Below, piece after piece: positions 9,237 through 17,376 of a stretch of DNA of 64,000 nucleotides; position 1 is the first letter of the stretch, and every line of letters begins with the position of its first letter. The position numbers were made by a program, and so were the translations under genes. This stretch comes from an uncultured Spartobacteria bacterium (GTDB lineage Bacteria > Verrucomicrobiota > Verrucomicrobiia > Chthoniobacterales > Chthoniobacteraceae), in contig CAIURC010000207.1 of NCBI GenBank assembly GCA_903901425.1, forward strand, positions 62,001-126,000. Reading direction: 5' to 3'. Under the pieces are notes generated by a model. It saw nothing but the letters and a program-made list of their open reading frames with translations, did not search any database and was not told where the DNA came from.

Positions 9237-10259
9237 ATGGCGCCCTCCCTCGAAAGACGCATCACCGCCCTCTGGGCGTCCTTTGTCGGCGACGCCCTCG
9301 CGATGCCCGTCCACTGGTACTACGACCGCGCCGCGCTCCAGCGCGACTACGGCCCACTGGAGGGGTTTTGCGCCCCGCGGAACCCGCACCCGGACTCGAT
9401 CCTGTGGAGGAGCCAACCCGAGCCGCGCGCCATCCTCCACAGCCAGGCCGTCTACTGGGGACAACCCGGCATCCACTATCACCAGTTTCTGAAGGCAGGC
9501 GAAAACACCCTCAACCTTCAACTCGTCCGGCTCCTTCTCCAGTCCCTTCAGGACTCCAACGGGTACACCCCCGAGGACTACCTCCAACGCTACCTCCGAT
9601 TCTTCGCCACCCCGGACTCCCACCGCGACACCTACGTTGAGGAATGCCACCGCAATTTTTTCCGGCGCCACGCCCAGGGGATTCCCCCGGAACGCTGCGG
9701 CGCCGAGGACATCCACATCGGCGGCCTCGCACCGGTCCCGGCACTGGCCTGTTTTCTGGCGGGTTCCCCTGCAAACGCCGAAACCGCGGTACGATCCCAT
9801 GTCGGGCTCACCCATCGCTCGGCGGAAACTCTGGAGGCCGCAACCGGCATGACCCGGCTTCTTCTGGCGCTTTTTTCGGGAACGCCCTTGGAGACGGCCC
9901 TCGCAGAGCACGCCTCCCACTGGTTTTCCCTCCGCAGAGCGCGTTCCTGGGCGGGACAACCCGACTCCACCGTGATCGGCAACCACCTCAGTCCCGCCTG
10001 TTACCTCCGGGACGCCCTTCCCGCCACTCTGTATCTGGCATGGAAATATGCCGGCAACCTCAGGGCCGGTCTGCTTGCCAACGCCCGGGTCGGCGGCGAC
10101 AACTGCCATCGGGGCGTGCTGCTGGGTGCCATTCTCGGGGCCGTTCAACCCGGCGGACTGCCCAACGAATGGAAAAACGGCCTACTCTGCGCCGATTTCC
10201 TCAGCTCCGTCCGGTTTCCAGACGAGGACCCGGTTGAACTTCCCGCCCCAGAGCGGTAA
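9237..10259 (+). CDS. ADP-ribosylglycohydrolase-family protein with altered metal-site residues
   Basis: The 340-residue all-helical protein has '[13 protein letters not shown]' near the N-terminus (15-27) and '[21 protein letters not shown]' near the C-terminus, the two hallmark regions of the family that removes ADP-ribose from proteins (DraG, ARH). In canonical enzymes the first metal motif is S/T-D-D-T and the second is D-x-D. Here they read 'AGENTLN' (about 87-93) and 'GGDNCHRG', so several Mg-coordinating Asp residues are replaced by Glu, Asn and Cys/His. It may bind a different metal or act on another substrate. I chose the ATG at 9237; a TTG at 9222 would add five residues. It is first in a three-gene operon with gaps of 19 and 9 bp. 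Confidence 0.85.
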   Translation: MAPSLERRITALWASFVGDALAMPVHWYYDRAALQRDYGPLEGFCAPRNPHPDSILWRSQPEPRAILHSQAVYWGQPGIHYHQFLKAGENTLNLQLVRLLLQSLQDSNGYTPEDYLQRYLRFFATPDSHRDTYVEECHRNFFRRHAQGIPPERCGAEDIHIGGLAPVPALACFLAGSPANAETAVRSHVGLTHRSAETLEAATGMTRLLLALFSGTPLETALAEHASHWFSLRRARSWAGQPDSTVIGNHLSPACYLRDALPATLYLAWKYAGNLRAGLLANARVGGDNCHRGVLLGAILGAVQPGGLPNEWKNGLLCADFLSSVRFPDEDPVELPAPER

Positions 10260-10278
10260 CCTTCAAAAAACACTGCCC

Positions 10279-10563
10279 ATGCCTCAGACACCGCTGGATC
10301 CGGAACAAGTCCGCAAACTCGCCAATGAACTTCAGGAGTTCAACTCCGACCTAAAGCAAAAGGCCGATGCGCTCCGGCAAAGGATTGAGCAGGTGCGCGC
10401 CTCGACCCCACCCGAGGCACTTGGGGCTGTTGCAGAAGAACTGGACGCCTCGCTCCGGGCGCTGGAACGGTTCATGCAGATTGCCGACTCGGAAACGCCC
10501 CGGGCGCTCCAGCGGGCAGAGCAGATCGAGAAACAACTGCGGCAACCGCCCGGAACCCCCTGA
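10279..10563 (+). CDS. Small coiled-coil protein, unknown function
   Basis: The 94-residue product is almost wholly helical and charged, with heptad-like spacing from 'VRKLANELQEFNSDLKQK' onward. It has no signal peptide, membrane span or cysteine. I do not recognise the family. It lies 19 bp after the ADP-ribosylglycohydrolase-like gene and 9 bp before the racemase gene, so it is translated as part of that operon. The frame is open far upstream inside the previous gene; the ATG at 10279 is the first that avoids a long overlap. Confidence 0.75.
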   Translation: MPQTPLDPEQVRKLANELQEFNSDLKQKADALRQRIEQVRASTPPEALGAVAEELDASLRALERFMQIADSETPRALQRAEQIEKQLRQPPGTP

Positions 10564-10572
10564 CACCTCCGC

Positions 10573-11835
10573 ATGCAAATCCCACTCGCCTACGGCAGGG
10601 GCCACCAGACAGTCGAGCTTCCGGCGGCTCAAACAACGGTCATTCTTCCGGCACCAAACCCGGGACTGGCGGACGAAAAAGCCGCGCTTCACGCGGCACT
10701 CGATGCCCCCCTGAATGCAGTCCCGCTGGCCAGCCAAGTCACGCCCGACACGCGGATTACGATTGTCCACACCGACATCACCCGGCCGACCCCGAACGAC
10801 CGGCTCATTCCCTGGCTCCTGCAGTACCTCGAGGCAGCTGGCGCTTCCGATTCCCACATCACCCTGCTCAACGCCCTCGGAACCCATCGCCCCAACTCCC
10901 GGGCCGAACTTGAACAGATGCTCACCCCAGCGGTCGTGGCACGCTACCGCTGCCTGAACCATGAGCCCGAAAACCCGGCAGCACACCGACAGTTCGGAGT
11001 CACACGTTCCGGCGCGCCGGTCCTCATCAACAAACACCTCGCGGACGCCGATCTGCGCATCGTTACCGGGTTCATTGAACCGCACTTCTTCGCGGGATTT
11101 AGCGGCGGTCCGAAGGGAATCATGCCCGGTGTCGCGGCGCTTTCCACGGTCCAGTCCAACCACGGCCATTCCCAGATCAACTCTCCCTCCGCCACATTCG
11201 GCTCCACAGAAGGCAACCCCGTCTGGGAGGAAATGCGCGACATCGCCCTCCGCATCGGTCCCAGTTTCCTGCTCAATGTCACCCTCAACGATGAACGCCA
11301 GATCACCGGCTACTTCGCGGGCGACCTCCTTTCCGCCCACAAGGCCGGCACCGAATTCGTCCGGGCCAGCGCCATGCAGCCAGTCGACCACCTGTTTGAC
11401 ATCGTCCTGACCACCAACAGCGGGTACCCGCTCGACATGAACCTCTATCAGGCCGTCAAGGGGATGCGCGCCGCCGAGCGCATCGTCCGCCCGGGCGGCC
11501 TTATCCTCCTCGCTGCGGAATGCTCCGAGGGAGTGCCGGCAGACAGCCCACACGACCGGCTCCTACGAAATTTTCCAGACGGCGAGTCCCTCCTCCAACG
11601 TCTCTCTGAGCCCGGGTTCGCTTTCCCCGAACAGTGGCAGAGCCAGATCCAAGCCCTCATCCAGCGCAGGGCCGAAATCCAGGTCTTCAGCTCCCTGGAC
11701 GATGCCGTGGTCCGGGCCGCGCATCTGGTTCCCTGCAAAAACATCGAGGGCGCCATCGCCGCGCGGCTGACTCCCGAAACACGAATCGCCGTCCTGCCCC
11801 AAGGCCCGCTCACCGTGCCTTACATCCGTACCTGA
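10573..11835 (+). CDS. larA: LarA-type nickel-pincer lactate racemase / epimerase homologue
   Basis: The 420-residue protein has the LarA (DUF2088) N-terminal domain with 'TDITRPTPN' (67-75) and 'GTHR' (103-106), and the C-terminal LarA domain. The pincer cofactor residues can be placed by alignment with the Lactobacillus plantarum enzyme (His108, His174, Lys184, His200): here they are His105, His171 in 'IEPHFFAGF', Lys181 in 'SGGPKGIMPG' and His197. All four are present, so catalysis is plausible. The family includes racemases of lactate, malate, phenyllactate and other 2-hydroxy acids, so the substrate is open. The cofactor-building genes larB, larC and larE are not in the window. It is the last gene of the operon. 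Confidence 0.9.
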   Translation: MQIPLAYGRGHQTVELPAAQTTVILPAPNPGLADEKAALHAALDAPLNAVPLASQVTPDTRITIVHTDITRPTPNDRLIPWLLQYLEAAGASDSHITLLNALGTHRPNSRAELEQMLTPAVVARYRCLNHEPENPAAHRQFGVTRSGAPVLINKHLADADLRIVTGFIEPHFFAGFSGGPKGIMPGVAALSTVQSNHGHSQINSPSATFGSTEGNPVWEEMRDIALRIGPSFLLNVTLNDERQITGYFAGDLLSAHKAGTEFVRASAMQPVDHLFDIVLTTNSGYPLDMNLYQAVKGMRAAERIVRPGGLILLAAECSEGVPADSPHDRLLRNFPDGESLLQRLSEPGFAFPEQWQSQIQALIQRRAEIQVFSSLDDAVVRAAHLVPCKNIEGAIAARLTPETRIAVLPQGPLTVPYIRT

Positions 11836-12002
11836 GGGCCACAGTTTACCGTCCGATCCGATCCTTTTTCGAGTAACGCCCACGGATGGCGCACGGATGG
11901 AAATCCGCTCCCCTGAACGAGCAGCGCTGTAACCCCCTAGCCCCCCCCAGGCCGAGCTCCCGTTTAAATCAGCAGCCGCAGGGATCCCCGAGCCGTTGCC
12001 CG
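11836..12002. other. Intergenic stretch after larA
   Basis: Nothing recognisable is present apart from a 9-bp direct repeat, CACGGATGG, at about 11880-11899. No strong terminator was found after larA. Confidence 0.5.
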
Positions 12003-12185
12003 ATGAAAGATTTACTCGCCAACAACGGTTTCAAAATCGTTCAGGAACCGGTGTCGTCTCCGCATGCTGACTCCGGCGCGAAGTCCCGAGAAATTGGCCT
12101 CTCTCACCCGGGCCTTGCACTCCAGCTTCGCATCCCTGAAATCCGATCATGGATAGGCAGCCCCGAACCCGCCTCGATCCCATGA
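12003..12185 (+). CDS. Possible 60-residue small protein, coupled to next gene
   Basis: A 60-codon frame starts at an ATG ('MKDLLANNGF') and stops in an ATGA overlap with the start of the next gene, the junction type seen at several certain gene pairs here. The product is weakly basic and has no recognisable motif. It could be a leader peptide, a real small protein or a chance frame; the overlap is the only positive evidence. Confidence 0.3.
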   Translation: MKDLLANNGFKIVQEPVSSPHADSGAKSREIGLSHPGLALQLRIPEIRSWIGSPEPASIP

Positions 12186-12616
12186 CTACTACCGAACTCA
12201 AAGCGGCCCTGATTGCCGAAGGCTGCAACGAAAACACCTTTGCCATCGGAAACCGAGGAACGGCCTCTGACACATTTTGCCTGATCCACCAAAACGGCAG
12301 GTGGGAGGTTTTTTACACCGAAAGAGGCTCCGATGATCCTCCTATTTACACCGGAACCTCCGAGCACGACGCCTGCGTTTTTTTCAAGCACCACATCCTT
12401 TCCCAGCAGCACTGGCACATGGTGGGATTTTTCACCGAGGAATCCGAGGCCATTGCCCTTGAGGAAAGGATCCGCGCCCTGGGTGTTCAACCGGTCCGCA
12501 ACGACATCCCGGCCTTCCACCAACCGGGCGACGCGCGCTACCGGGTTTTTGTCATGGGAAAAGATATCTTTCCCGTCCGTCAGGCGATCGCCGGGGTGCC
12601 AATCAGGCGGGACTAG
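12182..12616 (+). CDS. Unknown 144-residue protein, two-part (WxVFYxERG motif plus SPOR-like tail)
   Basis: The N-terminal half carries 'FCLIHQNGRWEVFYTERG' and 'SEHDACVFFKHHI', a pattern I associate with small uncharacterised proteins of about 70-100 residues in many bacteria, some found next to toxins as possible immunity proteins. The C-terminal half ('VGFFTEESEAIALEERI' to 'RYRVFVMGKD') has the beta-alpha-beta look of a SPOR-like domain. There is no signal peptide, so it is probably cytoplasmic. No toxin is adjacent, so an immunity role is not supported here. The start is the ATG opening the ATGA overlap; the frame is open 33 bp further upstream. Confidence 0.65.
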   Translation: MTTTELKAALIAEGCNENTFAIGNRGTASDTFCLIHQNGRWEVFYTERGSDDPPIYTGTSEHDACVFFKHHILSQQHWHMVGFFTEESEAIALEERIRALGVQPVRNDIPAFHQPGDARYRVFVMGKDIFPVRQAIAGVPIRRD

Positions 12617-12836
12617 GAGTTCCGCCTCCTTCCCATTCCCTCACGCGTGCCCCCACCAGTCGCATCGGGGCGGAAACGCGCTTGCACCGGGCGCCTGAGG
12701 GTTTCCCCGGCCCGGCAAAAGCACTGCAGCAAGTTGCTCACTTTTTTAGAGATTTTGGCCGCACATTCCGACTAAGGTCGAAACCATCGTCCCGGTTACT
12801 CTGCCGGGGCAGATCCCCCACAAGTCCAGAATACCC

Positions 12837-14177
12837 ATGAATCCAACCTCTATCCTTGTCCCCTCACTCTCACGCCGCCACTTTCTGAAGCGGGGTTCCG
12901 CGCTAGTCGCCGGATCCACGGTGCTCGGATCGCTTGCGGCCGAACGCTTTGCCCTGGGCGCCTCGGGCAACGACACCCTCAAGGTTGCGCTGATCGGCTG
13001 CGGCGGCCGCGGGTCCGGAGCCGCCAACCAGGCGCTGAGCACCTACAACATCGGTCCCGTCAAACTGGTGGCCATGGCCGACGTCCATGAGGACCGCCTG
13101 ACTGGTGCCCTGAACAACCTTCAGAAAAACCATGCGGACCGGATCGACGTCCCGAAGGAACGCCAGTTCATCGGATTCGACAAGTTCAAGGAGGCGATTT
13201 CCCTGTGTGACGTAGCCATCCTGGCCACCCCCCCGGGATTCCGGCCTGCGCACTTCGAAGAAGCCATCCGTCAGGGAAAACATGTGTTCATGGAAAAGCC
13301 CGTGGCGTCCGATGCCGCAGGCGTGCGCCAGGTGCTTGCCGCTGCCGAGGAAGCCAAGAAAAAGAACCTCAAGGTTGGCGTGGGTCTCCAGCGCCACCAC
13401 CAGCTTTCCTATCAGGAAACCATGAAGCGGATCCACGGGGGCGACATCGGCGACATCGTCTCCGCCCGCTGCTACTGGAACGGGAACCGGCCTTGGCAGA
13501 AAAAGCGGCTCGACCTCGAAAAACAGTACGGCCCCATGACCGAGATGCAGTACCAGCTCCGCAACTGGTACTACTTCACCTGGTTGAGCGGCGATCACAT
13601 CGCCGAACAGCACATCCACAACATCGACGTCATCAACTGGGCCAAGAACGCGCACCCGGTCAAAGCCCGCGCCATGGGCGGCCGCGAAATCACCAACGGA
13701 CCCGATGACGGCGAAATCTACGACCATTTCGCCTGCGAATTTGAGTACGAAGATGGATCCGTGTGCTTCAGCTACTGCCGCCACCAACCCGGGTGCTGGA
13801 ACTCCGTGAGCGAATACGTTCAGGGCACCAAGGGCCGTGCCGAAGTCAACGGCGGCAAAATCTATGGCGACAATCAATGGCGCTTCAAAGCCGAGGGTGC
13901 CAAGGACCCCTACCAGCAGGAGCACGACGACCTCTTCACCGCCATCCGCAAGGACCTCCCGTTCAATGAGGCTTTCTACGGCGCGGAAAGCACCATGACC
14001 GCCATCCTCGGACGCATGGCCGCCTACTCCGGCAAAGAACTGGAGTGGAATGCCGCCCTCAACTCCAAGATCGCTCTGGTCCCAACCAAACTCGCTTGGG
14101 ACGCCGAGGCGCCCGTCAAACCCGGCGCCGACGGCTTCTACCAGAAGGCAATCCCCGGCAAGACCGCGGTCCTCTAA
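12837..14177 (+). CDS. Tat-exported Gfo/Idh/MocA-family oxidoreductase
   Basis: The 446-residue NAD(P)-dependent sugar oxidoreductase-like protein starts with a twin-arginine signal, 'SRRHFLKRG' (12-20), and a hydrophobic segment. The Rossmann motif 'VALIGCGGRGSG' follows (50-61), and 'HVFMEKPVASD' carries the family's EKP catalytic Lys. A C-terminal alpha/beta domain includes 'HIHNIDVINWAKN'. PVC bacteria carry many such exported members; in this family the cofactor often folds in before Tat export. The substrate is unknown. It is followed by an inverted repeat and a strong hairpin terminator, so it is probably monocistronic. Confidence 0.92.
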   Translation: MNPTSILVPSLSRRHFLKRGSALVAGSTVLGSLAAERFALGASGNDTLKVALIGCGGRGSGAANQALSTYNIGPVKLVAMADVHEDRLTGALNNLQKNHADRIDVPKERQFIGFDKFKEAISLCDVAILATPPGFRPAHFEEAIRQGKHVFMEKPVASDAAGVRQVLAAAEEAKKKNLKVGVGLQRHHQLSYQETMKRIHGGDIGDIVSARCYWNGNRPWQKKRLDLEKQYGPMTEMQYQLRNWYYFTWLSGDHIAEQHIHNIDVINWAKNAHPVKARAMGGREITNGPDDGEIYDHFACEFEYEDGSVCFSYCRHQPGCWNSVSEYVQGTKGRAEVNGGKIYGDNQWRFKAEGAKDPYQQEHDDLFTAIRKDLPFNEAFYGAESTMTAILGRMAAYSGKELEWNAALNSKIALVPTKLAWDAEAPVKPGADGFYQKAIPGKTAVL

Positions 14178-14193
14178 ACCTTGCCAGATACTT

Positions 14194-14212
14194 GGGCGTT
14201 CCCAGAACGCCC
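14194..14212. repeat. 8-bp inverted repeat after the oxidoreductase gene
   Basis: GGGCGTTC-CCA-GAACGCCC is perfect, with a 3-base loop, 17 bp after the stop codon. A partly matching copy, sharing ACTTGGGCGTTCC, lies upstream of the MoxR gene at 17323. It could be an mRNA 3' end stem or a protein-binding site. Confidence 0.6.
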
Positions 14213-14254
14213 CACACCGGTCCCTGACCAGTCCCTGACCGGTTCTGAAATCGC

Positions 14255-14289
14255 CGCCCCCGCCCCAAAAAGGCGGGGGCGACCCTTTT
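14255..14289 (+). terminator. Intrinsic terminator of the oxidoreductase gene
   Basis: Arms CGCCCCCGCC (14255-14264) and GGCGGGGGCG (14272-14281) form a 10-bp stem around CCAAAAA. ACCCTTTTC follows, ending in a short T run on the plus strand. Confidence 0.75.
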
Positions 14290-14303
14290 CAGGACCGCCC
14301 CCG
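14267..14303 (-). terminator. Intrinsic terminator of rnpB
   Basis: Read on the minus strand, CGGGGGCG (14303-14296) pairs with CGCCCCCG (14281-14274) and is followed by CC and TTTTT (14271-14267). It begins at the base after the RNase P RNA end. It shares bases 14274-14281 with the plus-strand terminator. Confidence 0.7.
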
Positions 14304-14755
14304 TTCGAGGACTGTAAGCCGGATTCTGTTCCTCCGCCCCGGCCCGGCGGATTCGGCAACCATTTCTCTCAGGCGAAAAACCCCGGTTACCCGGGGCTTC
14401 CGCCCGCCCTGCCAGAGGCAGGATGCGACTAATACCCGGGAGCAGCCTGTTTCCAGGCGGGTCCGGCAACCACGGCTCCCTGTTCTGTCTTGCACCGCAT
14501 GGGGTTTTTCATGCCCCGGGATTTACACCCCGGGCGGTGGGCTCTTACCCCGCCTTTTCACCCTTACCGGCCCAAACCTCCCGCACCTTTGCAGGCGCAG
14601 GAAAATCCGGGTCGGCGGTATTTTCTCTGTGACACTTTCCGTCCCGGGCCGCTTTCACGAACCCGGCCCCGCGCATTCTACGCGGCATGCTGCCGGAGGG
14701 TGTCCGGACTTTCCTCAAGACCAGTTTCCTAGCCCAGCGATCGCCCGTCCCCGAC
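14304..14755 (-). ncRNA. rnpB: RNase P RNA (bacterial type A)
   Basis: The minus strand carries the universal P4 core near the 5' end, GAGGAAAGTCCGGAC (about 14717-14703), and its 3' partner, ACAGAATCCGGCTTA (about 14330-14316). These are the diagnostic conserved blocks of the ribozyme that matures tRNA 5' ends. I set the ends from the closing helices: P1 pairs TCGGGGAC (14754-14747) with GTCCTCGA (14312-14305), and P2 pairs GGCGATC with GGTTGCC. The length, about 450 nt, suits type A from a GC-rich bacterium. A GC-rich hairpin extends the region just before the 3' core. It is transcribed away from the methyltransferase genes. Confidence 0.95.
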
Positions 14756-14771
14756 ACCCCCAACCTCCGCC

Positions 14772-16007
14772 ATGTCTGCGTCGCGCACAAGCCCGAACCC
14801 GGTTTCGATTGAACTCCCTGCAGCAACCGCCGACTTTATCCCTGCCATGAATGCCTTTCTCGAAAAACTCCGCGCGGCCCTGCACTCGGGCTCATTCGTG
14901 AAAGCCACCCTCGGCAAACCTCTTTCCGGTCAGATCCGCCAGATCGCCCTCCGCATGGTCACGCTCCGTTCCGGTCCCCACCTGTGCTTTGTCCACAAAC
15001 TTGACCGCCAGGAGACCACCAAAAACTTTCCCGTTGAAGAGGGAATCGCCCAGGTCGGCTCCCTTCTTGGCGCCCCGTTTGCACATGCCCATCTCTTCAC
15101 CACAGAGGGCGATTTTCTCTGGCGCCATTCCCATCCAGGCTCCCTTCAGGCTGCACGTCCCACATTTCAAACCGCCCCGGATCCCAGCCACGACCGGTCC
15201 AAAAAAAGGATCCTTCCGCCCAACGCTCCCTTCCTCCATTTCCTCGGCCTCACCACTGCCGAGGGACGCCCCCTGGCGGGAAAATCCGACAAACTCCGCC
15301 AGGTCCAACACTTCGTCGAAATCCTCAACCACCATTCCAGCCATGCCGGGCTCCTCGAAAAAAAGGGACTCACGCTCCGGGACATGGGTTCAGGACGCGG
15401 CACTCTTACCTTTGCCGCCCATGCGTTCTTCCACCAACTCGGCCTTGAACCCGTCACGCTCGGCGTTGAACAACGCCCGGAACTGGTCGCGTTCACCCAA
15501 GACGCCGCCCAAAAAGCCGGGTTCACCCAACTCCGCTTCACCCAGGGCCAAATCGCCGACTTCCCGCCAGAAAAGCCTCTGGACGTGCTTCTCGCTCTCC
15601 ACGCCTGTGACACCGCCACCGACGACGCCCTCTTCCACGGCATCCGATCCAACGCCACGCTCCTTCTGACTGCACCCTGTTGCCACCGGGAAATCCGATC
15701 CCGGATGCCCGCCGTCCCCCTGTTCGAACCCATTCTCCGCCATGGCATCCTGCTGGAGCGCCAAGCCGAGATTCTCACGGACACCATCCGCGCGCTCCTC
15801 CTCGAAATCCACGGATACCGGGCATCCGTCTTTGAGTTCATCTCGAGCGAACACACCGCCAAAAACCTGCTCCTTGCCGCCATCAAACGGGAAACGCCCG
15901 CCGACCCCGCCCCACTCCGTGCAAAACTCCTGTCCCTCTGTGCCGCCTTCAGCATCCGCTCTCATCACCTCGCGCGTCTTTTGGAGGAACCCCTGTGTAC
16001 CCCGTGA
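14772..16007 (+). CDS. Class I SAM-dependent methyltransferase (GSTCD / Methyltransf_32-like)
   Basis: The product has 411 residues. An N-terminal domain of unknown type (1-170) precedes a Rossmann methyltransferase core with motif I 'DMGSGRGTLTF' near 204-214. The later motifs are 'LHACDTATDDAL' and 'TAPCCHREIRSRM'. The HACD-plus-APCCH pair is typical of proteins related to human GSTCD, thought to act on RNA or protein. There is no signal peptide, so it is cytoplasmic. It overlaps the next gene by 13 bp, and that gene is also a translation-linked methyltransferase homologue, which suggests a shared role in rRNA or ribosome maturation. The start lies 17 bp from the 5' end of rnpB, divergently. 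Confidence 0.8.
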   Translation: MSASRTSPNPVSIELPAATADFIPAMNAFLEKLRAALHSGSFVKATLGKPLSGQIRQIALRMVTLRSGPHLCFVHKLDRQETTKNFPVEEGIAQVGSLLGAPFAHAHLFTTEGDFLWRHSHPGSLQAARPTFQTAPDPSHDRSKKRILPPNAPFLHFLGLTTAEGRPLAGKSDKLRQVQHFVEILNHHSSHAGLLEKKGLTLRDMGSGRGTLTFAAHAFFHQLGLEPVTLGVEQRPELVAFTQDAAQKAGFTQLRFTQGQIADFPPEKPLDVLLALHACDTATDDALFHGIRSNATLLLTAPCCHREIRSRMPAVPLFEPILRHGILLERQAEILTDTIRALLLEIHGYRASVFEFISSEHTAKNLLLAAIKRETPADPAPLRAKLLSLCAAFSIRSHHLARLLEEPLCTP

Positions 16008-17038
16008 AAAGCCGCTTCTCCACCGCTGAACTGAACACGCTGCGCCGGCTTCGCGCCGGTTTTCTGGACGGATCCGCTGGTCTGAGTGACTACTGGCGCT
16101 CCGAATCCGACCTCGCGCTGTACGACGCCACGTTCGCCCAACGGATCGGCTGGAAATGGGACGCCGTTCTCCGCGAACTCCAGCTCCGCCAGTGGCAGCC
16201 CGCCTCCGAACACGTTCTGGACTGGGGCTGTGGAACTGGCATCGCCTCCCGCGCATTCCTTGCCGCATTTCCAAACACGCGCTCGGTGCAACTCCACGAC
16301 CGCTCCCAAGAGGCGCGCCGGTTTGCTTCGGCGCGGCTCCACGAAACCTTCCCGTCAGTCACCGCAGATCTTTCGCGTCCAGACGCAACGGACAAGACCG
16401 TGCTGCTCAGCCATGTCTTGAACGAACTGCCTGCCCACGCGCTTCAACAACTCATTGCCCTTCTCCGGAATGCCGCCGCCGTCGTCTGGGTCGAGTCCGG
16501 CACCCACACCACCAGCAGGCTTCTGAGCGAAGCCCGGGCGACCCTTCTCGGGACCGGGTTCGAACCCGTGGCGCCGTGTCCGCACTCCAGTCCGTGTCCC
16601 ATGCTGGACCCGAAAAACGCGCGCCACTGGTGCCATCATTTCGCTCAGCCGCCCCCGGCTGCATTTCAAGATGCGCGCTGGGAACAGTTCCGGCGCGAAC
16701 TCGGGATCGACCTGCGTTCACTTCCCTACAGTTTTGTTGTGCTCCAACGCCCGACTCCCTCCCCCCAGGCTCAACACCCCGAGGCAGAACGCCCGGAGGC
16801 AACTCCGTTCCGGCACAGGCTCATTGGCAAACCTCGGGAGTTTAAGGGGCACGACAAAGTACTCACCTGCCAGGAGGAGGGGCTCACCGAATGGATGCTC
16901 CAAAAACGGGATGCCCCGGAGCTCCTCTCCGAAATGCGCGCCCCCTCCGGCGTACCCAGCTACCAGCTTTCGACGCAGAACGGCAAAATCCTCTCCGGCA
17001 CCGCTTTTTCTCCTCCTGAAGCCCCTCGTTGGGACTGA
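15995..17038 (+). CDS. Rsm22/METTL17-family methyltransferase-like protein with four candidate Fe-S cysteines
   Basis: The 347-residue protein has a methyltransferase fold, with motif I 'VLDWGCGTGIASRAFL' (74-89) and 'LLSHVLNELP' (137-146). The Rsm22 signature follows: 'CPHSSPCPM' (Cys195, Cys201) and 'HWCHHF' (Cys213). A fourth cysteine, Cys292, is in 'KVLTCQEEG'. In mitochondrial METTL17/Rsm22, four such cysteines bind a 4Fe-4S cluster and the protein assists small-subunit assembly. The GTG at 15995 is preferred because GGAGG lies 7 bp upstream; a GTG at 16004 in a GTGA overlap is the alternative. It is translationally coupled to the preceding methyltransferase gene. Confidence 0.87.
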   Translation: MYPVKSRFSTAELNTLRRLRAGFLDGSAGLSDYWRSESDLALYDATFAQRIGWKWDAVLRELQLRQWQPASEHVLDWGCGTGIASRAFLAAFPNTRSVQLHDRSQEARRFASARLHETFPSVTADLSRPDATDKTVLLSHVLNELPAHALQQLIALLRNAAAVVWVESGTHTTSRLLSEARATLLGTGFEPVAPCPHSSPCPMLDPKNARHWCHHFAQPPPAAFQDARWEQFRRELGIDLRSLPYSFVVLQRPTPSPQAQHPEAERPEATPFRHRLIGKPREFKGHDKVLTCQEEGLTEWMLQKRDAPELLSEMRAPSGVPSYQLSTQNGKILSGTAFSPPEAPRWD

Positions 17039-17376
17039 GCGCGTTGAATTGCGCACCGCAGATTCAGACGCCCCCCCAAAGTGGCGGGTCGGTTTTGGCT
17101 GGAGGATAAAATTTCCTTCTAAGAAAAACGGAAGCTCCGGAATCGGTGGGCGTTAGCCGACTGATTCTGCGGCCTCACAGTTCGCTCTCCCGAGAAACCA
17201 ACCGATCAGGCGTTCCGCCCAGACAAACCTGTTCAGCACCACGGATCCCCACAAGGCCTGCAATCCCGCAGGCCTCCGTAGCAACTCGGAAACTCACCCC
17301 CGTTTTCACAAACCAAGCCAGGACTTGGGCGTTCCTAAAACGCACACAGATCCACACAACCCCTGAATCCGCGTCC
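17039..17376. other. Intergenic stretch upstream of the MoxR operon
   Basis: These 338 bp should contain the promoter of the eight-gene operon. They include a perfect 7-bp stem, GGCCTGC/GCAGGCC (17255-17274), and ACTTGGGCGTTCC at 17323-17335, which is shared with the region after the oxidoreductase gene. I see no confident -35/-10 pair. The frame of the MoxR gene is open through much of it, but the extra residues resemble no MoxR protein. Confidence 0.5.

Noticed and set aside
8144-9640. A 498-codon plus-strand open frame opposite the sulfatase gene
   Set aside because: It is an antisense frame kept open by high GC. The minus-strand sulfatase has all catalytic motifs, while this frame has none and runs into the next gene out of frame.
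12617-12836. A riboswitch before the oxidoreductase gene
   Set aside because: I looked for known conserved cores and found none; the region has only ordinary GC-rich sequence.
12903-13925. A 340-codon minus-strand open frame opposite the oxidoreductase gene
   Set aside because: It is low-complexity Val/Asp-rich sequence mirroring the plus-strand codons, with no start signal or family likeness.
14320-14700. Protein-coding frames on both strands across the RNase P RNA
   Set aside because: They lie wholly inside the ribozyme, whose conserved P4 blocks and closing helices explain the sequence.
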